Source: Verrucomicrobiia bacterium | GTDB taxonomy: Bacteria > Verrucomicrobiota > Verrucomicrobiia > Verrucomicrobiales > Akkermansiaceae | Length of the DNA stretch: 64,000 bases | Assembly: GCA_947462875.1 (NCBI GenBank) | Contig: CANHQJ010000006.1 | Coordinates: 1 to 64,000 of the forward strand | Reading direction: 5' to 3' | Part shown: piece by piece, positions 27,301 through 35,974 of the stretch | How positions within the stretch are numbered: the stretch's first letter is position 1 | Layout of the letters: each line of letters begins with the position of its first letter | The notes under the pieces: generated by a model | What the model was told of the DNA's origin: nothing | The model's input: only the letters and a program-made list of their open reading frames with translations | The model's database searches: none | Made by a program: the position numbers and the translations under genes

Positions 27301-28827
27301 TTAAAAACGAGAGGATTCGACTTTTCCCGTGGCGACGCGCATCACATCTTCCGGCGTGATTTCCGCCACCGGCACCGCACGCGTGAGGCATCCGCGCGAC
27401 ATCACGGCGATGCGGTCACAGATGCCGAAAAGTTCGGGCAGATAGCTGGAAATCACGATCACGGCACGCGGCCTGCGGGCATCGGAAACGATCTCATTGA
27501 TGGCTTCGTAGAGGCGTGCCTTGGCGGCGATATCGATGCCCCGCGTCGGCTCATCGAGCAGAAGCACATCGACATCATGTTCGAGCAACCGCGCGAGCGC
27601 GGCCTTTTGCTGATTGCCGCCCGAGAGCGCTCCGATCACCTGCGTGGGGCCCTGGCACTTGATGCCCAGTGTTTCGATCCAGCGGCGCGCGTGTTCATTC
27701 ATCCGTTTCAGCGAGACCACGCCAGCGCGGCCGAGGCGTGGCAGAGACGAGAGCGTGACATTTTCGGCGATGGTGAGATTGAGCGCCAGGCCCTCTTCCT
27801 TGCGGTTTTCACTCAGGAGTCCCATGCCTTCCTGCCAGCGTTGTGCCGGTGAGCTCTGTGAGGCGGCGCGTCCGTTCATGGTCACCGTGCCGGAGATCAT
27901 CGGATCGAGCCCGAACAAGGTGCGCAAAAATTCACTGCGTCCCGAGCCCACCAGTCCGGCGATGCCGATGACTTCACCACGATGAAGTTCCAGCGATGCC
28001 TGTTGCGGCTTGTGCCGGCCGCCAAGATCCTGAATCGTGAGAATGCGTTCGCCGCTGTGGCGCTGGCGTTTCGGATAGAGTTCCTCGACGGAACGTCCCA
28101 CCATCAGCGAGACGATTTCATTCGCTTCCGTGGTCGCCACATCCCGCGTGGCGACGGCGGAGCCATCGCGCAGGATCGTTAGACGTGTGGCGAGGCGTTT
28201 CACTTCCTCCAGGAAATGCGAGATGTAAATGATCGAAATGCCGCGTTCGCGCAGACGATCGATCAAACCGAACAACTGCTCGATGTCCTTTTGCGCCAGC
28301 GAGGAAGTGGGTTCATCGAACACCAGCAAGCGGCATCCCATCGCCAGCGAGCGGCCGATCTCGACGAGCTGCTGGGCCGAAACCGATAGAGTTCCCGCCA
28401 GGGCTCGCGGATGTAGATCGGGATGATGAAAGTGGGAGAGCGCTTCCTCCGCGCGGGCGCGCATCGTTTTGCGATCGACCATGGGCCCGCGCATCGGCTC
28501 CATCCCCAGCACGATGTTTTCCTCTACCGTCAGATGCGGCACGATGGAGAGTTCCTGGTAAATCATGCCCACGCCCTTGTTGCGGGCATCGAGAGGATGG
28601 CGGGGGCGATAGATCTCACCATCCAGCCGCATCTCGCCCGCATCAGGGCTGTGGGCACCGGAGAGCACTTTCATCAAGGTGCTTTTGCCCGCGCCATTTT
28701 CGCCAACCAAGGCATGCACTTCCCCCGGCCATACTTCCAGATCCACCTGTCCCAGGGCGATCGTGGGGCCGAAGACCTTGCGGATGCCGCGCATGCGCAG
28801 GCGGGGCTCAGGGGTTTTCTCAGGCAT
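27301..28827 (-). CDS. rbsA: Ribose-type ABC transporter ATPase (double domain)
   Basis: A 508-residue ATPase with two nucleotide-binding domains. The first has Walker A GENGAGKST and the signature LSVSAQQLVEIGRSLAMG; the second has the degenerate GLVGSGRSEF P-loop usual in RbsA/MglA and SGGNQQKAALARLLEHDVDVLLLDEPTRGID. It is encoded between the deacetylase and the permease. The ATG at 28825-28827 avoids overlap with the deacetylase end (28844), so it is preferred over an in-frame start at 28881. Confidence 0.92.
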   Translation of the reverse strand: MPEKTPEPRLRMRGIRKVFGPTIALGQVDLEVWPGEVHALVGENGAGKSTLMKVLSGAHSPDAGEMRLDGEIYRPRHPLDARNKGVGMIYQELSIVPHLTVEENIVLGMEPMRGPMVDRKTMRARAEEALSHFHHPDLHPRALAGTLSVSAQQLVEIGRSLAMGCRLLVFDEPTSSLAQKDIEQLFGLIDRLRERGISIIYISHFLEEVKRLATRLTILRDGSAVATRDVATTEANEIVSLMVGRSVEELYPKRQRHSGERILTIQDLGGRHKPQQASLELHRGEVIGIAGLVGSGRSEFLRTLFGLDPMISGTVTMNGRAASQSSPAQRWQEGMGLLSENRKEEGLALNLTIAENVTLSSLPRLGRAGVVSLKRMNEHARRWIETLGIKCQGPTQVIGALSGGNQQKAALARLLEHDVDVLLLDEPTRGIDIAAKARLYEAINEIVSDARRPRAVIVISSYLPELFGICDRIAVMSRGCLTRAVPVAEITPEDVMRVATGKVESSRF

Positions 28828-28843
28828 GGCAAAGGAATCGGAA

Positions 28844-30034
28844 TCAGCCGCCGTTGGGTTGGTAGGCGGCTTCCTTATCAATCGTGAATGTCCAACGAAC
28901 GACGGGAGCCGCCGTTTTTTTATCGAGACCCTTCCAGCTCACCGTGACCTGACAAACCTCGTCGCGCAGGCGGCGGTTGACCTGCCAGTGGAAATGCTTC
29001 GTTTCCGGATCCAGCACGGCCGGTACATCGCCGAAGCCACCGACGCGCATGACGAGGCTTTGCGGATCGATGTCCGTGACGGTGCTCAGGTCGATGGAGA
29101 TGTTAGGCAACCGGGAATTGATGATGGATCCTGCCTCCGGTGTCACGGGGTAGGGGGTGGTTTGTTTGGGCGCGGTTCCCAGGGGAGCCGCCGAGGCATC
29201 GCGGAATTCCGTGGCAAGTTCAAAGATGCGATCGTAGGTGCCGAGGATCACGTAGCGCGGCAAAGTGCGGTCATCCGTGCTGCGTTTGATTTTTCCCGGC
29301 AGCACGGTGAACATGTGATCGTATTGATACTTCTTGCCCATCTCGAACATCTCTTCGGTATGAAATCCGCCGGGGTAGCAGTAGGTGTTGATCTTTTGGC
29401 GGAAGGTTTTTTCGAGGAATTTTTGTGATTCCCCCATCTCGCGATCGAGATATTCCGTGTATGTTTTGGCTCCCTTGCGTTGCTGGTTCTTGATGGTGGC
29501 GGGGTAGGGATGGCTGGCGCTGTGATTGCCGATGGTGGCACCGTGTTTCTGCATTTCCCTGATCATGGCTGCGGACATCGAGCGTCCCTGGACGTCGACA
29601 TACTTGGTATAGAGAAAGATCGTGAACGGATAGCCGAACTCCTTGAGAATCGGAAAGGCATCGGTATAAACCGAGCTCCAGCCATCATCGATGGTGATGA
29701 CCACCGAGCGTGCGGGGATGGCTTTTTTTCCCTGCTTCCACGCGGTGAAATCCGCCATGCTGACGACGCTCAGGCCCTGGTCCTTGAGAAACTGCATTTG
29801 CGCGCGGAACTTTTTGGTGTTGATGCGCATTTCCGTCTCCTTGAGAGTGGGGGAAAAATCATGGTAGCCCAGCACTGCCACGCGCACACCATCGTCGGGG
29901 ATGGTGGGAGTCGTGCTCGGCACGGGTGCCGCCGGCGATGCGGGAGGCACCGGCGGAGCGGCGGGGGCGGGCTGCCCATGGAGTGAGGAAGCCATGCACC
30001 ACACCATGAGAATCAGTGAAGACAAGAAACGCAT
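28844..30034 (-). CDS. Secreted polysaccharide deacetylase (NodB-like)
   Basis: A 396-residue exported protein: signal peptide (ending near residue 20), a Pro/Ala-rich linker to ~48, then a NodB domain. Metal and catalytic motifs are TIDDG (residues 114-118) and HSASH (H171, H175), with CYPGGF later. A ~90-residue C-terminal beta domain follows. It removes acyl groups from a polysaccharide, probably peptidoglycan or an exopolysaccharide. It precedes the sugar ABC genes by 16 bp, which may reflect co-expression rather than a shared substrate. Confidence 0.88.
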   Translation of the reverse strand: MRFLSSLILMVWCMASSLHGQPAPAAPPVPPASPAAPVPSTTPTIPDDGVRVAVLGYHDFSPTLKETEMRINTKKFRAQMQFLKDQGLSVVSMADFTAWKQGKKAIPARSVVITIDDGWSSVYTDAFPILKEFGYPFTIFLYTKYVDVQGRSMSAAMIREMQKHGATIGNHSASHPYPATIKNQQRKGAKTYTEYLDREMGESQKFLEKTFRQKINTYCYPGGFHTEEMFEMGKKYQYDHMFTVLPGKIKRSTDDRTLPRYVILGTYDRIFELATEFRDASAAPLGTAPKQTTPYPVTPEAGSIINSRLPNISIDLSTVTDIDPQSLVMRVGGFGDVPAVLDPETKHFHWQVNRRLRDEVCQVTVSWKGLDKKTAAPVVRWTFTIDKEAAYQPNGG

Positions 30035-30102
30035 GTGCGGATGCTATCATGGCTGTCATCCTGAGAAAAGGCAAAATCTCCTGAATCGTTGATCCGATGG
30101 GA

Positions 30103-30136
30103 TAAAAAAACCGCGTCCCTGTCCAGGGACGCGGTT
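30103..30136 (-). terminator. Terminator of fusA
   Basis: AACCGCGTCCCT (30109-30120) pairs perfectly with AGGGACGCGGTT (30125-30136) around GTCC, and the A-run at 30103-30110 reads as a T-run on the minus strand. It lies 22 bp after the fusA stop codon. Confidence 0.9.
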
Positions 30137-30157
30137 GGGTGATTTGGTTCGAGGCAA

Positions 30158-32248
30158 TTACTTGCGCAGGGCTTCTTCGCGGGCCTTGGCCTTGGCGATC
30201 ACCTCGTCGGAGACGTTGCGCGGTGTTGCGAAGTAGTGGCTGAACTCCATCGAGAACTGGCCGCGACCGGAGGTCATCGTGCGCAGGTCGCCGATGTAGC
30301 CGAACATCGCGCTGAGGGGAGCTTCCGCCTTGATGCGGACGCCGGTCGGGCCGCTCTCCTGGCTCTTGATCATGCCGCGGCGGCGGTTGAGGTCGCCGAT
30401 GACGTCACCCACGTGATTCTCGGGTGTGAACACGTCGATTTTCATGATGGGCTCGAGGATTTGCGGGCCGGCTTTGAGCATCGATTGACGATACGCGGCT
30501 TTGGCGGCGATTTCGAAAGCCAGCGCCGAGGAGTCCACGGCGTGGAATCCACCATCGACGAGCGTGACTTTGAAGTCGAGGCAAGGATAGCCGGCAAGAG
30601 GGCCTTTGTGGATCGAGGTTTTGAAGCCTTTTTCGACAGCGGGGATGTATTCCTTCGGCACGTTGCCGCCGACCACTTTCGATTCGAAGACGAAGCCTTC
30701 ACCGGGCTCAAGCGGCTCGATGATGTAGCTGATTTTCGCGAACTGACCGGAACCACCGGATTGCTTTTTGTGGGTGTATTCGTCCTCGATGCGCTTGGTG
30801 ATGGTTTCGCGGTAGGCGACCTGTGGGGCACCGACGACGACTTCCACCTTGTGCGTGCGCTTCAGGATGTCGATCTTGATGTCGAGGTGAAGCTCGCCCA
30901 TGCCTTTGAGAATCATCTCGTTGGTTTCCTCATCGGTTTCCACGCGGAACGATGGGTCTTCCTGCACCATCTTGCCGATGGCGTTGGCGAGTTTCTCGGC
31001 GTTGGCTTTGTCCTTGGCGGCCACGGCGATGGAGATCACGGGATCGGGGAACACCATCGGCTCGAGAGTCGCAGGGTTTTTCTCATCGCAGAGAGTGTGA
31101 CCGGTCTGCACGTTTTTCATGCCGACGATGGCGACGATGTCACCCGCCTGGGCGATGTCCACTTCGGTGCGGTCGTTGGCGTGCATTTCCACCATGCGGC
31201 TGACGCGCTCGGACTTGCCGGTGAAGGAGTTGAGGATGGTGTCGCCTTTTTTCAAGGTGCCCGAGTAGATACGGGTGAACGTCAGGGCGCCGAACTTGTC
31301 GTCCATGATCTTGAACGCAAGACCGCGGAAAGGAGCGGAGGCATCGACGATGGCGAACTTGCCCGTCTCGTTGCCCTCGAGGTCCACTTCTGGTTGAGGC
31401 TTCACTTCGGTGGGGTTCGGCAGGTAATCGACAACGGCATCGAGCACGAGCTGGAGGCCTTTGTTTTTGAAGGAGGAACCGCAATAGGTCGGGAAGAAGG
31501 ACAGATTGATGGTGCCCTTGCGGATGCACTTTTTGATCTCATCAATGGTAGGTTCCTGACCTTCGAGGAAACGCTCCATGATGTCGTCGTCTTGCTCCAC
31601 AGCGGTCTCGATGAGCTCGGCGCGGTATTCTTCGACTTTATCGACCATGTCGGCGGGGACATCTTCGATTTTGAAGTTTTCCGGCTGGCCGGATTCGTCC
31701 CAGATGTGGGCTTTGCGGGTGAGGAGGTCCACCACGCCGATGAAGTTGCTCTCCGTGCCGATGGGCAGCACCATGACGATGGGCTTGGCACCGAGGATGG
31801 ACTTCACCTGGCCGACGACGCGATAGAAATCAGCGCCGATACGGTCGAGCTTGTTGACGTAGATGATACGGGAAACTTCCGAATCGTTGGCGTAGCGCCA
31901 GTTGGTTTCGGATTGTGGTTCCACACCACCGGAGCCGCAGAACACGCCGATGCCGCCATCGAGCACTTTCAAGGAACGATACACCTCGATGGTGAAGTCC
32001 ACGTGACCGGGGGTGTCGATGATGTTGAACTGATAGCCTTTCCAGAAGCAGGAAGTGGCGGCGGACTGGATGGTGATGCCCCGCTCGGCTTCTTGTTCCA
32101 TGAAGTCCATGGTCGATTCACCGTCGTGCACTTCGCCAAGTTTGTGAATTTTACCAGTGAGCTTGAGAATCCGTTCGGAGGTGGTCGTCTTGCCAGCGTC
32201 CACGTGGGCAAAGATGCCGATGTTGCGATATTTGGTGAGGTCCTTCAT
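30158..32248 (-). CDS. fusA: Elongation factor G
   Basis: GTPase that drives ribosomal translocation. The G1 motif [15 protein letters not shown], switch [12 protein letters not shown]4 [10 protein letters not shown] and the C-terminal domains IV-V ([38 protein letters not shown], split by region) are all present. The ATG at 32246-32248 gives 696 residues, the normal length. It stands alone here rather than in a str operon with rpsL, rpsG and tuf. Expression ends at a strong terminator. Confidence 0.98.
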   Translation of the reverse strand: MKDLTKYRNIGIFAHVDAGKTTTSERILKLTGKIHKLGEVHDGESTMDFMEQEAERGITIQSAATSCFWKGYQFNIIDTPGHVDFTIEVYRSLKVLDGGIGVFCGSGGVEPQSETNWRYANDSEVSRIIYVNKLDRIGADFYRVVGQVKSILGAKPIVMVLPIGTESNFIGVVDLLTRKAHIWDESGQPENFKIEDVPADMVDKVEEYRAELIETAVEQDDDIMERFLEGQEPTIDEIKKCIRKGTINLSFFPTYCGSSFKNKGLQLVLDAVVDYLPNPTEVKPQPEVDLEGNETGKFAIVDASAPFRGLAFKIMDDKFGALTFTRIYSGTLKKGDTILNSFTGKSERVSRMVEMHANDRTEVDIAQAGDIVAIVGMKNVQTGHTLCDEKNPATLEPMVFPDPVISIAVAAKDKANAEKLANAIGKMVQEDPSFRVETDEETNEMILKGMGELHLDIKIDILKRTHKVEVVVGAPQVAYRETITKRIEDEYTHKKQSGGSGQFAKISYIIEPLEPGEGFVFESKVVGGNVPKEYIPAVEKGFKTSIHKGPLAGYPCLDFKVTLVDGGFHAVDSSALAFEIAAKAAYRQSMLKAGPQILEPIMKIDVFTPENHVGDVIGDLNRRRGMIKSQESGPTGVRIKAEAPLSAMFGYIGDLRTMTSGRGQFSMEFSHYFATPRNVSDEVIAKAKAREEALRK

Positions 32249-32419
32249 GAAGATGAGAGTCAGTGTTTCGAGTTGTGCGCCGGAAGGCGGGCGCATGTTT
32301 CAGCCTATTTTGAACAAATGATCAATAGAAATACGTCAGTTTTTCGGAATTTTTCCGTTTCAGACTTGCAACAAAGAGATTCTGAGCGATGATGATCGCT
32401 CTTACCAGAATTACCACTT

Positions 32420-33052
32420 ATGGCACAATCGACACTACCCGCACTCGGCTACGACTACAACGCACTGGAACCGCACATCGATGCCCGCACGATGGAAATC
32501 CATCACAGCAAGCATCACCAGGCTTACATCACCAATCTCAACAATGCCGTGGCAGGCAAGGCAGGCGTGGAAGAAAAATCGGCCGCTGAGCTGATCGCCG
32601 ATCTCGCCGCGGTGCCGGAAGACATCCGCATGGCCGTGCGCAACAATGCCGGTGGCCACGTGAACCACAGCCACTTCTGGGAAATCATCGCCCCCGGCGG
32701 TGCGAAGGCTCCTTCCGGCGAACTGGCTGCCGCGATCGACAAGGCCTTTGGCTCGTTTGATGCGTTCAAAGAAGCGTTTGCCAAAGCGGGTGCGACCCGT
32801 TTCGGCTCCGGTTGGGCCTGGTTGGTGGTGAAAGCCGATGGCTCGCTGGCCGTGACCTCGACGCCAAACCAGGACAATCCTCTGATGGGTGCCGCCGCCG
32901 GATGCTGCGGCAGCAAACCGATCCTCGGACTCGATGTCTGGGAGCATGCTTATTACCTGAACTATCAAAACCGTCGCCCTGATTACATCGCCGCTTTCTG
33001 GGCCGTGGTGAACTGGGACAAGGTTGCCGCGAACTACGCCGCAGCGAAATAA
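32420..33052 (+). CDS. sodA: Superoxide dismutase, Mn-type
   Basis: A 210-residue Fe/Mn superoxide dismutase. Metal ligands lie in [12 protein letters not shown] (first His), [13 protein letters not shown], and the signature [15 protein letters not shown] near residue 174. The Gly pair before NHS and Gln in [11 protein letters not shown] are the features that usually mark manganese enzymes. It is divergent from fusA with a 171-bp shared upstream region and ends at a terminator. Confidence 0.95.
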   Translation: MAQSTLPALGYDYNALEPHIDARTMEIHHSKHHQAYITNLNNAVAGKAGVEEKSAAELIADLAAVPEDIRMAVRNNAGGHVNHSHFWEIIAPGGAKAPSGELAAAIDKAFGSFDAFKEAFAKAGATRFGSGWAWLVVKADGSLAVTSTPNQDNPLMGAAAGCCGSKPILGLDVWEHAYYLNYQNRRPDYIAAFWAVVNWDKVAANYAAAK

Positions 33053-33071
33053 TTTTGTCGCTTCATTGCTG

Positions 33072-33107
33072 AACCTCCCGTGGACTTGTTCTGCGGGAGG
33101 TTTTTTT
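33072..33107 (+). terminator. Terminator after sodA
   Basis: AACCTCCCG (33072-33080) pairs with CGGGAGGTT (33094-33102) around a 13-nt loop, followed by seven T (33101-33107). It abuts the REPIN-like element. Confidence 0.85.
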
Positions 33108-33109
33108 AT

Positions 33110-33172
33110 GGAGAAGGGGTTTGAAACCCCTTTTTCTTTATGGATTAAGGGATTTTAAATCCCTACTCCTTA
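33110..33172. repeat. REPIN-like inverted pair of palindromes, copy 3
   Basis: The left half GGAGAAGGGGTTTGAAACCCC is the same element seen near atpC; the right half (about 33145-33172) is the inverted partner TAAGGGATTTTAAATCCCTA. It overlaps the 3' end of the methyltransferase gene: the stop codon of that gene (33163-33165) is part of the element. Confidence 0.75.
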
Positions 33173-33918
33173 CGCGCGATCGTCGAGAGGATTTGGGCCC
33201 GGGCGAGTGACTTGCGCGTGGGTTTGAAATCAGGGATTTGCGTTTCGATGACGAAGCCGGCGGACTTGAGGTGCTTCTTGAGTTGCTCGCGGGTGAACCA
33301 GTGGAGCTGTTGGCTGGATTCGTGGGTGGCGGTCAGCTCGCCCTGGTCGTTGTGGATCTCGTAGCGATGCTGGCGATGGAGAAGTTGTTTTTCTGGATCG
33401 ATCTGATGCATCGTGTGAATGGTCGCGAGTTGACCATCGTCGAGGAGCGTTTGGTGATCGGGATACCACTGATTTTCCGGAAGTTCGCCGAGGATCTCGG
33501 CGAGTGGGGTGAAGGTGCTGATGTAGAGCGCGCCCTGGTCATCGAGCATGGTGGCGAAGTGTTGCAGCGCGGCGATGGGGTCGCGGGAGAGTTGCAGGGT
33601 GAAGGCAGGCACCATCACGCTGGCGTAGGGATGCGGCGCTTGCCAGTCATCCATGTTTCCCTGGTGCAGCATCAGCCCGGTGTCAGCGGATTGCCGGCGG
33701 CAGAGATCCAACATTTCCTGCGAAAGCTCGAGGCCCTCCACGGTGAAACCTTCGTCGAGCAAAGGCAGCAACAACCGACCGGAGCCGCAGCCGATCTCCA
33801 GACTTCTGCCGGGATGCGCTTGCAGGAAATCGCGCAGCAGCGGCAACTCCAACGAAGGTCCCTCGCTGGCCCAGAAGACATCGTGCAGCGTGGCTTCGAG
33901 CGAGCTGTAGGAGTTCAT
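33163..33918 (-). CDS. Class I SAM-dependent methyltransferase
   Basis: A 251-residue soluble methyltransferase. SLEIGCGSGRLLLPLLDEGFTVEGLELSQEML near residue 35 (motif I and the acidic post-I residue) is diagnostic, and YASVMVPAFTLQLSRDP gives the motif-IV position. The substrate is unknown. Its stop codon and last few residues come from a REPIN-like element (33110-33172), so the C-terminus may have been altered by its insertion. It is 6 bp from the upstream DAHP synthase gene. Confidence 0.88.
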   Translation of the reverse strand: MNSYSSLEATLHDVFWASEGPSLELPLLRDFLQAHPGRSLEIGCGSGRLLLPLLDEGFTVEGLELSQEMLDLCRRQSADTGLMLHQGNMDDWQAPHPYASVMVPAFTLQLSRDPIAALQHFATMLDDQGALYISTFTPLAEILGELPENQWYPDHQTLLDDGQLATIHTMHQIDPEKQLLHRQHRYEIHNDQGELTATHESSQQLHWFTREQLKKHLKSAGFVIETQIPDFKPTRKSLARAQILSTIARKE

Positions 33919-33924
33919 GAACGA

Positions 33925-34983
33925 TCAGAGTTCGCGGCGCGTGCGCACGGCTTTGGCGAGACGATCGAGCACTTCGATGGTGTCCTGCCAGTTGATGCAC
34001 TGGTCGGTCACGGATTGGCCGTAGGTGAGTTTTTTCAGGTCGGGCACCAGCTTCTGGGCGCCTTCGACGAGGTTGGACTCGATCATGCAGGCGGCGATGC
34101 AGCGCGAGCCTTCCTCGATTTGTTTGGCGATGGCATTGACCACCAGCGGCTGATTGCGGTAGTCCTTCATCGAATTGCCATGTGAGCAATCGATCATGAT
34201 GTATGGCGGCAGTTTTTGTTCTTCGAGCGAGTGCTGTACGTCTTGCACACTGGCTTCATCGTAGTTCGGCCCCTTGGAGCCGCCGCGCAGGATGACGTGG
34301 CAGGAGTCGTTGCCCTTGGTGGAGACGATGGCGGAAACGCCCTGTTTGGTGACCGAGAGAAAATGGTGCGGACGCGAAGCCGACTGGATGGCATCAAGCG
34401 CTAGCTGGATCGAGCCGCCGGTGCCGTTTTTGAAGCCGACGGGCATGGAGAGGCCGGAGGCGAGTTCGCGGTGGACCTGGGATTCCGTGGTGCGGGCTCC
34501 GATGGCGCCATAGGTGATAAGGTCGGCGATGTATTGCGGGGAGATGGTATCGAGGAACTCGGTGGCCGCCGGCACGCCGCGATTGGCGAGCTCTAACAAA
34601 AGGCCCCGCGCCACGCGCAGGCCGTGGTTGATGTCGAACGAATCATCGAGATGAGGGTCATTGATCAGACCTTTCCAGCCGACGGTGGTGCGCGGTTTTT
34701 CAAAATAGACGCGCATGATGATGAGCAGGTCCTTTTCATGGCGCTGGGCCTCCGCCTTGAGCAGGTCGGCATATTCGAGCGCGGCTTTCGGATCGTGGAT
34801 GGAGCAGGGCCCCACGACCACGAGCATGCGGTCATCTTCGCCTTTGAGAATGCGATCCGCGGCAATGCGGGTGGAGCTCACCAGCTCGGCCGCTTTTTCG
34901 GAAATCGGCAGGTAGTAGGCAAGGATCGAGGGAGAAATCAGGGGATTGATTCCAGCAATGCGGAGGTCGTCGGTGCGCGTCAC
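33925..34983 (-). CDS. aroG: 3-deoxy-7-phosphoheptulonate (DAHP) synthase, class I
   Basis: First enzyme of the shikimate pathway, joining phosphoenolpyruvate and erythrose-4-phosphate. LLVVVGPCSIHDPKAALEYA-type sequence (here MLVVVGPCSIHDP), ARTTESQVHRELASGLSMPVGFKNGT and MIDCSHGNSMKDYRNQ are family hallmarks. A GTG at 34981-34983 gives 352 residues beginning TRTDDLRIAG, matching the family length; an in-frame TTG 12 codons upstream is less likely. Which aromatic amino acid inhibits it cannot be judged, so the symbol is only generic. Confidence 0.93.
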   Translation of the reverse strand: MTRTDDLRIAGINPLISPSILAYYLPISEKAAELVSSTRIAADRILKGEDDRMLVVVGPCSIHDPKAALEYADLLKAEAQRHEKDLLIIMRVYFEKPRTTVGWKGLINDPHLDDSFDINHGLRVARGLLLELANRGVPAATEFLDTISPQYIADLITYGAIGARTTESQVHRELASGLSMPVGFKNGTGGSIQLALDAIQSASRPHHFLSVTKQGVSAIVSTKGNDSCHVILRGGSKGPNYDEASVQDVQHSLEEQKLPPYIMIDCSHGNSMKDYRNQPLVVNAIAKQIEEGSRCIAACMIESNLVEGAQKLVPDLKKLTYGQSVTDQCINWQDTIEVLDRLAKAVRTRREL

Positions 34984-35056
34984 GCGCGGGAGAGTGGGGG
35001 AAGATTTCCTGTTAATCAATGAAGAAATCGGTCATTCCACAAAGGACGGTTATGAA

Positions 35057-35974
35057 TCATGGCGCACCGGAAGCCGCAGGGGGAGCGGCAGGAGCAGGCG
35101 CTTCGGGAGAGCGGCGAAGGGTGACAGTCTGCAGAAAGCCTCCAGTGGCACCATCGGCTGATTTGAAAAACTGATTGTTGCTCTTTAACACAATCATCTG
35201 GGTTTGTTGATTCGCACGTGCCATCATGAAATTGTTCTCATGCATTTTCCATTCACCATTGATATTGTATGCCAATTCATACATGCACTGCTCATTTTGG
35301 ACAGCGATGAGCATGGATTCTCGCGTTTTGAGTTCCTGCGGGTTCTTGCCATTGATTCTCATGGCCACGGGGAAAGTGCAAAGATTGTGGACGCGAACTT
35401 GTCCCATCGGCAATTTCGACGGATCATCATCGATGACGTAAGCGATGTAGGTTCCTCCGTCCGAAGGCGCCAACAAGACGGTGGCGCGCCGGCAGTTGCT
35501 CGGAAGTTGAGCGAGCGCAACCAGGGTTGGTTTTTCCTTGCGGCGATTTTCCAATTCCAACGCCAAACCTGTTTTGGGGCTTGATGCCTTGTTCTCAGCC
35601 GTGGTGGGAGTTTCGGCAACCAATGGCATCAATTGGTGCGATTTATCCTCGGCACTCATCTCTGGTGCCGGAGGGAGGCCGCTATTGCCGGATTTGTAAA
35701 TCTCCATGATTTTCGGTCCGCTGTAACTCACTGCCTTGCTGTATTGGAACGACATCGCGATCAATTCGCCATTGGATTGCGGAGCCTTGAGTGAGAGTCC
35801 ACCGATGGCGTCCCCCCAGGAAACCAGGTCGATTTTCATCGATACCGTTTCCTCCTGGGCTTGCACCGGGATTCCCAGGCAAGCGAAAGAGAAAAATGCA
35901 ATGGCAAAGGCTGCAATATTAGATTTCTTGCGCGGCGAGCCAGCGGAAGGATACGATTTTGTATTGGCGTCCAT
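35057..35974 (-). CDS. Secreted hypothetical partner of the prepilin-signal protein
   Basis: A 305-residue protein starting at ATG 35972-35974, which lies inside the last 56 bp of the neighbouring large gene, so the two are likely translated together. An N-terminal export segment (AAFAIAFFSFACLGIPVQAQ) follows a basic start. The rest is beta-rich, and the C-terminus is Pro/Ala-rich. I recognise no domain. The tight overlap suggests it works with the Verru_Chthon A-like protein. Confidence 0.75.
   Translation of the reverse strand: MDANTKSYPSAGSPRKKSNIAAFAIAFFSFACLGIPVQAQEETVSMKIDLVSWGDAIGGLSLKAPQSNGELIAMSFQYSKAVSYSGPKIMEIYKSGNSGLPPAPEMSAEDKSHQLMPLVAETPTTAENKASSPKTGLALELENRRKEKPTLVALAQLPSNCRRATVLLAPSDGGTYIAYVIDDDPSKLPMGQVRVHNLCTFPVAMRINGKNPQELKTRESMLIAVQNEQCMYELAYNINGEWKMHENNFMMARANQQTQMIVLKSNNQFFKSADGATGGFLQTVTLRRSPEAPAPAAPPAASGAP

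Noticed and set aside
28679-29428. Plus-strand open frame opposite the deacetylase/ABC junction
   Set aside because: Antisense to clear motifs of NodB and RbsA and spans two genes.
30236-32392. 718-codon open frame opposite fusA
   Set aside because: Antisense shadow of a conserved gene; its translation is His/Asp-rich with no recognisable motif.
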